Below, one piece after another: positions 25,690-35,988 of a stretch of DNA of 64,000 nucleotides. The stretch is from positions 39,623,005 to 39,687,004 of the forward strand of contig CM057224.1 of the NCBI GenBank assembly GCA_029891385.1, in the 5' to 3' direction. Position 1 is the first letter of the stretch, and each line of letters starts with the position of its first letter. This DNA is from Erythroxylum novogranatense. Taxonomy: Eukaryota > Streptophyta > Magnoliopsida > Malpighiales > Erythroxylaceae. A program made the position numbers and the translations under genes. The notes below the pieces were generated by a model that saw nothing but the letters and a program-made list of their open reading frames with translations, was not told the DNA's origin and made no database searches.

Positions 25690-25876
25690 GGATAAGTCGA
25701 CTAATAAAGATACAAGTCGACTTGTTCGTGCACTATAGACGCATAAGTCGACTTACACAATGGTACAAGTCGACTTGTTCGTGTACAGCTGCACAAGTCG
25801 ACTTACACATGCATAAGTCGACTTACACACTAGCATAAGTCGACTTACACATACACAAGTCGACTTACAACATGCA
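25690..25876. repeat. eight interspersed AAGTCGACTT palindromes
   Basis: The 10-bp palindrome AAGTCGACTT (one copy altered at its end) recurs eight times. It is preceded by CA, TA or AT and followed by either ACACA or GTTCGTG, giving a period of about 20-35 bp. Longer higher-order units alternate the two followers in the first half. It lies in the untranslated Copia leader. Confidence 0.85.
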
Positions 25877-26076
25877 AAGGTGGGATGATGAATGATTTTA
25901 GGTATAGATTCAATGTGATTGATGAAATGCCCTAAATCATTCCATATAGTCATGGTGACTATAATCCTACGGCTTGGAGAAGAATAAGATGAGACCTGAA
26001 AACCCTCACACATCATATGAAAACTAACGCATTCCATTAATATGGGGAGAACCAGAGTTCTTATAGAGTTGGGTTG

Positions 26077-26368
26077 TTGGGTAAACCCAAGCTCACTCTA
26101 TACGGATATGTTCGAACCATGAAAATAAGATTTTCGGATTAATGGGTCGGTTTTCACTAGAAGCGTTGATTTGTTGAGTAAACTCAAGGTCAACGTGGAC
26201 GAGGCGAAATTGGGCGTGTGCATCGGATGTGCAGCGCATCAAGAGTTGATAACCCAATGTGTGCATACATCACGAGTTGATAGCACTAGTCGATAGTTGC
26301 ATCTATGAAGCAAATGGTATGACCGATACCTGCCGATAGATCTAAGGTGGCTTGTTGGGTAAACCCAA
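26077..26368 (+). other. three copies of a short hairpin motif in the Copia leader
   Basis: TTGGGTAAACCCAA at 26077-26090 and 26355-26368, and TTGAGTAAACTCAA at 26174-26187, each form a 5-bp stem with a TAAA loop. The middle copy differs at one G-C pair that has become A-T, so pairing is preserved. Each is preceded by a TTG-type word and followed by G(G/C)TCA. Confidence 0.7.
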
Positions 26369-26556
26369 GGTCATTTTAGTAATGTCGGATATCGACCCAC
26401 TAGGACATTTTGTCATAATGTTTCTTGGATTCGTACTGAGGGTTATGGATTCTTTGAAACTAGTGGGAGCCATATGCATGTCATTCAAGTCCTTATGATC
26501 ATGCATGTAATTCTATTCTAACATTCTTTCTCTCTTTTCCTATAGGTTGATTGAAG

Positions 26557-29500
26557 ATGACTTCTAGTGTGAATTTGCGCTCACTAATGGACTCGAACAA
26601 ATTAACTGGACCTAACTTTCTAGATTGGCTGAGAAATCTGAGAATTGTTCTCAGGTCTGAGGAACTGGGATATGTCCTAGATGTTTCACTTCTCGATCCA
26701 CTGCTGCGATGCTTGATGAGGATCGAAAGCATATCGTAAGCATCTTAAAGACGATGGCATGGCTACTGCATTATGCTCGCATCTATGTCACCAGAGTGCG
26801 AAGCGGCATGAGTCTATGGATGCTAATACCATAGTGTTTCATCTTGGGGAACTATTTGATGAGCAAGCTTTCGATGCGAAGGTTCGAGACCTCGAGGCTA
26901 CTCTTCACTACTAAGATGACTCGAGTTCATCTGCGATCGCGATGCATGCGAAGATGAATGGGTATATTGAGAGGTTGGCCGTCTTAGGTTTTGTTATGGA
27001 TTATGAATTAAGTGTTGACTTAATTCTAGTTGGATGTCGATAGTTATTCACGGTTTGTGTTAAACTATCGGATGAACCAAATATCGAAGACAATCCACGA
27101 GTTGATCAATCTGCTTTCGAGGCAATGAGCAATTTATCAAGAAGGATAGCAAGCAAGTGCTTGTGGTGGACTCTTCTTCCGTTCGAAGAAAAGAAGCTGA
27201 AGAAGAAAAGGTCTAAGAAACCAAAAGGAAGTGCAGCGAAGAAAACCAAAGAAACGCACAAAGGAACTTGCTTCCATTGTGGCAAGGCCGACCACCTGGA
27301 GGCGAAACTAAAAGTCTATCTGGAAGAATTGAAGCGAAGAAGGCATCGGATGCCTCGACTTCTTCGGTATGTTTGTCATTGAGGTTAATCTTTTCGACCA
27401 TAACATATGGGTATTAGATACGGTTGTAGCTCACACATATGCAATGATATCTGGGGCCTCGAGGACGATGAGCATTCGTGAAGGAGAACTAGACTGCGTG
27501 TGAGAAATGGAGCAAGAGTTCTTTGCATTAGCCGTAAACACTTACTTCTTGTCACTCCCGGTGGGCTTGTAATTAAATTGGATGAATGTTATTTTGTACT
27601 GTATTAACAAAGAACATATTATACATTTCTTGTTTAAATAAATTTGGTTTCTATTTGACTTTTAGTAACAATGGTTGTTCTATTAGTTTGAATGGAATGC
27701 TTTATGGTACTTGGTACATTATGCAATGGAATTTACATATTAGATATGTCACATCCAATTATGAATGTCAATGACACGAAAAGACATAAACGAGATAATT
27801 TGAAATCAACTTACTTATGGCATTGTCGCCTTGGCCATATAAGTGAGAGACGCATAGCTAAGCTCCATAAGAGTGGAAATTTAGGGTCATTTGATTATGA
27901 ATCATATGACACATGCGAATCTTGTTTATTAGGCAAGATGACTAAATTACCCTTTAAAGGAAAGGGTGAATGAGCAAGCTGGAGTATTAGACCTAATACA
28001 TTCGGATGTATGTGGTCGATGTCCATCCATGCTGAAGTGGTTGTCTTTACTTCATTACCTTTATCGATGATTATTCTCGATATGGGTATCAGATCGATGA
28101 GATACAAATCAAAGTATTTGAAAAGTTCAAACAATTGAAATGAAGTAGAAAACCAACTTGGGAAAAGTATCAAGACATTACGATCGGATCGTGGTGGAGA
28201 ATACTTAGACCAGCAGGTTTTGGATTATCTCGAGATAATGGGATTTTATCTCAATGGACTCCTCCTTACACACACAGCATAATGGTGTGGCGAAAAGGAG
28301 AAATCGAACTTTGTTAGACATAGTACGGTCAATGATGGGCTTTGCAAAGTTACCAAAATCCTTTTGGGATATGCACTTGAGGCAATTTGTTTACTTGTTA
28401 AGCGAGTTCCATCAAAGCAGTTGATGTTACTCCATATGAGATGTGGACTAACAAAAACCCTATCTTACTCATTTGAAAGTTTGGGGTTGTCACCTTATGT
28501 GAAGCGGACACGGTCGGATAAACTTGATGCAAAGTTTGACAAGTGTTTGTTTGTAGGATATCCTAAAGAAACAATGGGATATCAATTCTACCTTCTTTGA
28601 GGAACAAAGGTGTTTGTTTGAAGCATGCTTTTTTTAGAAAGAGTTTCTTTTACAAGAAGGCAGTGGGAGCAAAATTGAGCTTGAAGAAGTTCAGGATGCT
28701 CGAGCAGACCTTGAATCAATCGCTGAACTCAAAGCTGTGATTCATTCAGATGAAGTAACAGTTCAACCTTCTACAACACACAAAGTTTGTAGGTCACGTA
28801 GGATACGCTCTGTTCCCGAGAGATATAGATTTCTCGTGAATGAACAGAATGACGTATTGCTCATAGAAGATAATGAGCCTACCACCTATGAAGAGGTTCT
28901 GAAGAGTTCAGAGTCTAAGAAATGGTTTCATGCCATGCAGGCTGAAATGGATTCCATGTATGAAAACCAAGTATGGACTTTGGTGGAGGCACCCGAAGGA
29001 ATCAAACCCATAGGGTGCAAATGGGTTTTCAAAAAGAAAACCGACATGGATGGTAATGTAATTACCTATAAAGCAAGGCTTGTGGCTAAAGGTTTTCTTC
29101 AAAGACAAGGAGTTGACTACGACGAGACCTTCAGCCCAGTAGCAATGCTTAAATCCATTAGAATACTCCTAGCCATTGCCACTCATTATGATTATGAGAT
29201 ATGACAAATGGATGTGAAGACATCTTTCTTAAATAGAAATCTAGCTGAAGATGTGTATATGACACAACCTGAGGGCTTCACCTCCTATGATGGCGAAAAG
29301 GTATGCAAGCTTCAGAAATCCATCTATGGATTGAAACAAGCATTCAGGAGTTGGAATATCCGTTTTGATGAGGTAATCAAAGAGTTTGGTTTCTCACAAA
29401 ATCCGGATGAACACTGTGTGTATAAGAAGGTTAATGGGACTGCAATCGTATTCCTTGTGCTATATGTAGATGACATATTATTGCTAGGAAGCGATGTCTC

Positions 29501-30430
29501 TATCTTCTAATCATCAAGATTTGGTTGTCCAAACAATTTGTCATGAAAGACCTTGGTGAAGCAACTTATATCCTTGGGATAAGAATCTATAGAGATAGAT
29601 CAAAAAGGTTGCTTGGTCTTTCACAATCAACGTACATAGACAAGATGCTAAAGAGGTTTAGCATGAAGCAATCCAAGAGAGGGTACCTTCCCATCACTCA
29701 TGGGATAACACTCTCAAAATCTATGTGTCCCAAGATACAAGATGAGAGAGTGCGCATGAATATGATCCCGTATGCATCTGCGGTAGGATCTATCATGTAT
29801 GCAATGCTATGTACGAGACCCGATGTATCATATGCTCTAAGTGTTACGAGTAGATACCAATCGGATCTGGTGAGGTCATTTGGGTGGTCATCGAGAATAT
29901 CCTCAAGTACTTGCGAAGGACTAAGGATGTTTTCTTGATATATGAGGATGGAGATCTCGGTGGCGGGTATACGGATGCTAGTTTTCAATCGATAAGGATG
30001 ATTCCAAATCCCAATCAGGTTATGTATTCACACGAATGGCGGGCGGTTAGTTGAAAGAGTTACAAACAAGAGGCATTGCCGATTCAACAAGCGAGGCGAG
30101 TACATTGCCGCTTGAAGCGACGAAGGCGGTTTGGATCAAGAAGTTCATTCTTGAACTTGGTATGGTTCCTAGCGATGATGGGCCCATGCGGTTGTATTGT
30201 GACAACAATGGGGCTATTCTTGACGAAAGAACCAAGGTCTCATCAACGATCCAAACACGTACTCGCAGATATCATTTGATCGGGAGATCATAGATCGAGT
30301 GATGTCGGATCGAGAGAATTCCACCGAAGCGAGAATATTGTCGATCCGTTGATAAAGCCATTATCACAAAAGAGTTTTGATTCTCATGTACTACTTTATG
30401 GTATTAGATATCAAGGCGATTGGCTTTAGG
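26557..30430 (+). pseudogene. broken Copia gag-pol
   Basis: Gag opens at 26557 with MTSSVNLRSLMDSNKLTGPN followed by FLDWLRNLRIVLRSEELGYV and stops within 60 codons. A CFHCGK zinc knuckle (near 27270) lacks its last Cys. The integrase start (27690-27973) carries LWHCRLGH and CESCLLGKM. RT lies at 28737-29510, with GCKWVFKKK, ARLVAKGF and LYVDDILLLG. A TGA replaces the usual Trp codon before QMDVKT (29202). RNase H pieces run to about 30300 in several frames. At least ten frame changes or stops occur, so it cannot make a polyprotein as written. Confidence 0.9.
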
Positions 30431-30442
30431 TCAGTGGGAGAT

Positions 30443-31716
30443 TGTTAGAGTAGTGCCACAAGGCAATCGCCTTTAGCGCATTTTGTACAAAGTTGTGTAC
30501 ATACTTTATGAATAAATAAAGAAAGGCATATTTTATTAACTTGTTGTTCATTATTTATGAATGGATATTGATCTATAAGCAAATTAATGAAGTCCATGAT
30601 ATATGACATAGCATGAAGGAAATTATGATGTGATCATACTCTGAGATTCCTATCATGTGCAATTATGTCGATATCTAAATTATCCTAGTCATAGGATTAC
30701 TAAGGCCGGACATCGGTAATCCGGAGAGACTAGTACATCTCAAGCTCCTTGATTTGATCAGCGATGGATTTCGTGGTCAAAATATGAGATATTTAGGGTT
30801 GAGATGTGGATGCTTACTAGAGGTAGTAAGTACATTGGATGACTGCTATAAGATCATCACATGAATGTCCTATTCTAATGTCGGTGATAATCTCATCATA
30901 GCAATGGTGCAAGTATCCTTAGACTTGAGGTGCTCGAGGATATCTTGAATCTTGATTACGTGCTTTGACTCCATTCCTTGTTGCCTTACGAGGTCGCTCA
31001 TAGGGTGGTGATTGGAGTGCAACTTAAGGTATTGAAGGTAATTGAGTAGCCAATAGAGGATTCACCACTTCGTGATAGCGAAGATGATACCCATGGCCTC
31101 TTGTCGGGGTCATTACTTGGAAGTCTCGGTCGGAGCATATATGTCATGAAGAATGTCTTCATTGACATATAAAGTAATGAGTCCCGGGACAAAATGAAAT
31201 CACTGGACTAGATTTGGCGTAGTCAATCTAGTAAGAGTTGACACATTGCTCATACTCATAACCAAGTGGGGTATAGCATGGTGAAAGGACGAATTGCATG
31301 GTAATTGTCTATGGAAAGGTTAGTGATATGGTTCATGATGAATTCATGTTCATTCGTCAAACCAATTACTTTCCGGTCAATTGGGGTCATGATGTGTTGC
31401 TAGATACCGCTCATGACTTGCTTGGATTAAGTGTTAATCTAAGTGGCCAACATAACAGGGACCTAATGGGTCACGCGTAAGAGTGTCTCGGAGAATTAGT
31501 AAAATAGTTTTGGACGAGTTCCAATATATGGAGAGCGAAGGATTAAATGGATCCCGATGAGATCGAGATATGTCCGATGAGATCGCGACATCGATATTCT
31601 TTGAAAACGTTTTGAAGATTTTTCCCATCTAGGGACCCGATAGTAGATAGGGTGACCCGATATAATGGGACCACTTGACATTTATTTATATATATATATA
31701 ATTAATTAATTAAAGA

Positions 31717-31760
<44 letters not shown>

Positions 31761-32265
31761 GTTGAAAGAGAATGGAAGCTTCTCTTTTGCTTAGTCATTA
31801 ATGTATTTAATGACTAAAGACAAAATAATGAAGATGAAAGATGAGGATGGTCGTTGATGATGTGGAAGAGGTTTAAAACAAGTTTTAAACCTAAGTTCAT
31901 AAGGTGTTCTTCGTGGGTTTTGCAAGAAAGAAGAAAAGGGTTTTCATCTTTCAAGCTTTCCATCATCATCATCCTTGAAGCTCTTCTCCAAGGTTTCATT
32001 TTCTCTTCATCGTTGATTCAAGCTCTCGAGGACAAAGGTAAGAGCTAGCACTCTTTAATTTGTTCTAGCTATTCCGGTCAAAGGTTTGTCCCGGTTAGGT
32101 TCTCCGATCTCTGCGTGGATACCGTTAGAGACGGTCTCCTTTGGTCGTTATGGTTTGAGTTTGTTGTATAGACACATGGATCCTGGCTTTCGAGAAGGTC
32201 CCGAAACAAAAATTTTTATTTTCCGCACCGTGGGCATGTGATGTTCACACCGGGATTTTCCTACA
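30443..32265 (+). repeat. 3' LTR of the 9.5 kb Copia element
   Basis: The LTR is 1823 bp and nearly identical to the 5' LTR, with scattered substitutions and many single-base indels. A longer (TA)n run lies at 31720-31756. It is followed by the target duplication GTAAG. Confidence 0.92.
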
Positions 32266-32270
32266 GTAAG

Positions 32271-32398
32271 GCATTTGAGAACAAGGCTTTGTTAGTCAAT
32301 GATTATGTGGGAAGACTGAGTCTTACTTAAATGAACCTAAGTGAGATTGTCATGCAAAAGAATGGACGAGACTTCGATATAGGAAAACCTTTGTAACA
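32271..32398 (+). repeat. 5' LTR of family A copy 2, right part
   Basis: This continues the LTR interrupted at 22736. It aligns with 33592-33707 (CATTTGAGAACAAGGCTTTG against the similar CATTCAAGAATAAGGTTTTG) and ends GAAAACCTTTGTAACA. The primer-binding site follows. Confidence 0.85.
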
Positions 32399-32426
32399 AC
32401 TAGTGTCAGAGCCATGTTTCTGTACG

Positions 32427-32732
32427 ATGGGAGACAACAATGTGACAGAGCATGTCAACAGTATGGAGGCACTCATAGGGCCAATTCCTCAAGGGAAGGA
32501 AAATGTCACTTCCTACTCATCTCAATTTTATGCTTTGTTGGGTACAATGAGCCTTATGAAGGAGCGTTCGAATAAAAGCAAGGATAAACTCGACGGCAAG
32601 AGAAAATGCTATGTTGGAGATGTGTTAATGACTAAAGAGTCTTCGAGAGAATCACATTCGGAGGAGTGCCTATTGATTATTTCGACGAGAGCATCAAATT
32701 CTTCTAATGGGGGTGGGTTTCAAAACCTTTAA
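32427..32732 (+). pseudogene. small gag-like frame of family A copy 2
   Basis: A 101-codon frame fills nearly all of the 315 bp internal region and runs a few codons into the 3' LTR. It reads MGDNNVTEHVNSMEALIGPI and later SSQFYALLGTMSLMKERSNK. The MEALIGP motif recalls the remnant at 15825-16077. It lacks a zinc knuckle, protease or polymerase. It is probably the joined ends of an internally deleted gag region; a short functional product cannot be excluded. Confidence 0.45.
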
Positions 32733-33707
32733 GTCCTAGTTGCGGAATCTTGCAATTATTAAAGGCTCTTGAATAATATTTGACACTTGAGGTAACGAAA
32801 CAAGGCAAAGACTTGCGAATAGGAAAGGGAAAAGGGCATTGTCAATGAGTTGGCATGCATTGATGCACATTAGTAGAAATCTTTGACGAGATGTAAGATT
32901 CAGATGTAAGACCAAAAGATAGCTTAAGATGGACCTTGAGTTGCATATCAGTTAGATCAATGCAAAAGGGACACATGTGAGAGCTTTAAGGACTTAACGT
33001 ATACTCAAATAGATGGACCATGACTAATGGGCTTGATATGAGTAAGCACTGGACTGGACTGGTGTGTAATGAAAGGCTTTGGGTTTGGATGACCCATCAT
33101 CAATTGATAGAGATTAAGGGGAGTTCTTGGATGATGTGATAAATAAGATTATAGTAGATATATATCAGTTCTAAAAGATAAAGACCATATGGGGGGATCA
33201 TCTGAAGAAAGTAGAATTCCTTATATATATGGATGTGTCTTTCCTAATTAAATGTAATCTCTCATCTTATTAGTTTTAATGTAGATAAATCTTGTCAAAT
33301 AGAGTCCTATTTGGATTAGTATGTCATCATATTGGATAGTGTGATGTAATTTGAGTAGGATAAGATGTGATTTATTTAGTTAGTTCAATTAGGATTCTGA
33401 ATTGTAAAGCCAAAAGTGCCTATAAATAAATAATACATTGAGAGAGAACATTCTTTTATACACTTTTAAGGAAGTAATAAAGGTTGGTTTTTATCGTAGC
33501 TGTTGTGTGTTTATAATTACCTATGATTATTTAATATTTTCATAGTATTCTTACTCGAATGTGAAAATCAAACACTTCAAGGGTTATAAAACATTCAAGA
33601 ATAAGGTTTTGTTGGTTAATGATCACGTGGCAAAGCTGAGTCTTATCGTGCAAATAAGTAGATGTGACTTCAATATAACTTTGGTATCTAGGAAAACCTT
33701 TATAACA
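32714..33707 (+). repeat. 3' LTR of family A copy 2
   Basis: It starts TGGGTTTCAAAACC and ends TTTATAACA, 994 bp. It is clearly homologous to the split 5' LTR but more diverged than the Copia LTR pair. This fits an older insertion that later received the Copia. Confidence 0.8.
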
Positions 33708-33794
33708 CTACGCTTTTACTTTTTCTACTTATGCATATGATGCTTTTGTCATTTTACCCAACTTTTTTTATATAATTGTTATTTCTTCTTCAAA

Positions 33795-34385
33795 TTAAAA
33801 GTATATTTTGAACGTTGGTGTTTATGATAAAAATATAATATACTTAAATATTTTGAAGCGTTCAAATTAAACCTAACATTTTAAAAATATTTAAAATAGA
33901 TTATAAGTAGATAGACGATATAACAAGGTAAACTCATCATTAATTAAATGTCACGTTAATATTGAAAAGGTGCTATTTTTTATTTTTAACTAAAAAATAG
34001 ACTCCATTGTTACGTGAAAAATGAGACTCATTATTAAAAATTTATAAATGTGAGTTTCAATGTCGGATGAAAAGTGAGATTTATTGTCAAAATCTATAAA
34101 AGTGGGTTCCACTGAGACATGATAGTGGGGTCCAAGTTTTAGTTAATTTAAAAAAATTTTACCTTGAAGTAGGTCTCATTTTAATATATATAAATAATAT
34201 TTTATTAGCATTGACGTGATATTTAATTGATGGGAAGTTAATTCCGTTAAAATTTTTAATTTATTTAAGTATATTTTGAACATTTTGAAAATGACCGAGG
34301 TTTAATTTGAACACTTTAAAATGTTATAGTTCAAATTATATTTTATTGTAAATGTTGATGTTCAAAATACACTATTACCTTCTAT
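33795..34385. mobile_element. second foldback-type MITE
   Basis: The left arm starts AGTATATTTTGAACGTTGGT and, about 65 bp in, has GCGTTCAAATTAAACCT. The reverse complement of the right end reads AGTGTATTTTGAACATCAAC, then GTGTTCAAATTAAACCT. The arms are about 110 bp each around a centre rich in GTGGGTTCCACTGAGAC-like words. No coding capacity is present and the exact ends are approximate. Confidence 0.65.
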
Positions 34386-34847
34386 TTTCATAAACCTTCA
34401 CTTCATGCAGACAAAAGGGATGATATGATAGGAATAGTTTGTATCCACATTTTATTAAAATAGACCATGCCCATCTTGATAAAATTTTTAAAATTTATTT
34501 TGTACCTTTCCATTTTGAGTTATTATATGGAAGAAAATTTTAAAACCATTTTTACTAAAATTCACTTATCACTTTAAAATTTAATTCTATTAAATAAATA
34601 CTAGAATTATAAATTATATTTCAACAATTCTTTAATTTAATAAAATATTGTTTTAGAATTAGTTTGATAAAAGTTAAAGTTAAAGTTAAAGATGTTAAGT
34701 ATATGTTTAATGGAAGTTTTAAGACCTAAGTTAATAAAAACTAATATATCAAAATTTGAATGTTGTAATGTTAGGAAAGAGAAGGAGATTTTTTAAAAAT
34801 AAAATAATGGACAAAATTACCCAAAAATCGAATATTGATTATGACAG

Positions 34848-35030
34848 TTGATTATTGTGATAGACCTCAACCGGGAAGTCAAACACAGGACAGGATCACA
34901 AATAGGGAGTGGGGCGTGGATTACAAGTTCGGCGAAGGAGAGTGGCGGCGGTGGCGTCAATGGAGAAACTTCAGGAGAGATAATTCCACGTGGCCACTTA
35001 GAAAGGGTATCCGATGCTTTTACCCGTCTC
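34848..35030 (+). pseudogene. orphan first-exon-like fragment, unidentified
   Basis: An open stretch with clearly higher GC than its surroundings reads SSAKESGGGGVNGETSGEII and then PRGHLERVSDAFTRL. It ends exactly at a good donor (CTCG|GTAAGC at 35031). Composition and donor look like a real coding exon. No second exon is visible downstream before KRP4, and the DNA beyond is very AT-rich. An ATT sits where an ATG might have been (34920). I do not recognise the protein. It may be the left-over first exon of a lost or moved gene. Confidence 0.4.
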
Positions 35031-35069
35031 GGTAAGCAGTCATCATGTAAATCTCGTCATACGAGATAA

Positions 35070-35988
35070 TGTTAGGACATTATCTTTATCGTTTTTGTGT
35101 TGGATTTTGGGTTTCATGTTTTGTAGCATTTTAATTCGATTTTTTAAAAATGAAACGTGAATGTTAACTTCAGATAATTTGCTTTCTATTCACAACAAAT
35201 GGACACTTTCTCTCGAGGTTTTTGTTTATTCAACATTTTTGTATTAGTAAAGAGAGTTTATCTTATTTTTAAATTATATAAATGTTTATATATAAGATAT
35301 GCCTCTTTATTAATTTAAGCTAAGACGATATATTAATAAATTTCTCTTTATTAATTAAGGATAAAGTTATGTATTATTGAATCTCTCAGATTCTGCGTAA
35401 GATTCTTCTGAAATTTATTGTTATTTATATAAGATAAATTTAATAAACTTTCAAAATTTCCTCTCATTTAAGATATATGAAAATAACCTTTCTATCAATT
35501 AAGAATAAGATTATATATTACTAGACTTTTCAACTCTTCGTCTTAACAAGATTTCTACTAAGTGTTATTGTTATTTTAATAAAATTTTAGAGTTATTTAT
35601 ATATGATTATTCTAAGTGAAAGATAAAATTGGACATATTACTCATTTTAAAATTATGTGAACTTATTTTAAATAAATTTAGAAATATAACGAATAAAATC
35701 TTATTATAATTAAAATAATCACTTAATAATTGTTTGGAGCTGAACTTCTCACGATAAAATTAAAGTATTTATCACTCTCTATCCTCTTCCTTGTTTCTCT
35801 CTCCTGACTTGCTAACCAATAACCAACAGCTAAAGCCATCTTTGAACACTCGCACTCTACGCACCCAAAAACAGTCTTCCTGTCTTCCCATTTTCTTCTT
35901 TCTTCGGTCTCTCCATCTATGAGAAATACATAGGTTAGCTTCATATATCTACATATCTAAGGGACGGCGTGTGATTCAGTGTCAACAA
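35070..35988. other. KRP4 upstream region
   Basis: AT-rich until about 35750, then richer in CT (CTCTCTCCTGACTTGC and similar), as is usual near plant transcription starts and 5' UTRs. No TATA box can be assigned firmly. Minus-strand frames here are not supported. Confidence 0.4.

Larger units (their letters stand above)
24575..26556 (+). other. Copia leader with primer-binding site and structured repeats
   Basis: It begins with the primer-binding site (24576-24588). No long frame exists before gag. It holds eight spaced copies of a palindrome at 25690-25876 and three hairpin motifs at 26077, 26174 and 26355, described separately. Leaders of retroelements often contain packaging or dimerisation signals; this role is inference here. 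Confidence 0.7.
22737..32265 (+). mobile_element. Copia (Ty1) retrotransposon, full length but broken, inserted in an LTR
   Basis: The two LTRs (22737-24574 and 30443-32265) both start TGTTAGAGTAGTGCC and end CCTACA. The target duplication GTAAG is perfect at 22732-22736 and 32266-32270. The primer-binding site TGGTATCAGAGCC at 24576 is the initiator-Met type. A purine tract (GTCAGTGGGAGA) precedes the 3' LTR. The domain order is gag, integrase, reverse transcriptase, RNase H, which defines Copia. A 2 kb untranslated leader lies before gag. LTR copies look about 95-97% alike by eye, yet the coding region is full of stops and shifts. Confidence 0.93.
21819..33707 (+). mobile_element. LTR retrotransposon with a very small internal region, split by a Copia insertion (family A, copy 2)
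   Basis: The 5' LTR is 21819-22736 plus 32271-32398 (1046 bp once the Copia is removed) and the 3' LTR is 32714-33707 (994 bp). Both end in TAACA and the 5' LTR starts TGTTAT. The primer-binding site at 32401 (TAGTGTCAGAGCC) resembles the initiator-Met tRNA type. A purine tract (AATGGGGG) precedes the 3' LTR. The internal region is only about 315 bp, so the element must have relied on another element's enzymes or is a deletion derivative. The flanking 5-mers CTAGG and CTACG support the outer boundaries. Confidence 0.85.

Noticed and set aside
25690..25876. CRISPR-like spaced repeats
   Set aside because: Plant nuclear DNA, spacers are only 8-25 bp and partly repeated, and the array lies inside a Copia leader.
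29698..29988. 96-codon minus-strand frame in the Copia
   Set aside because: Antisense shadow of the RT/RNase H region.
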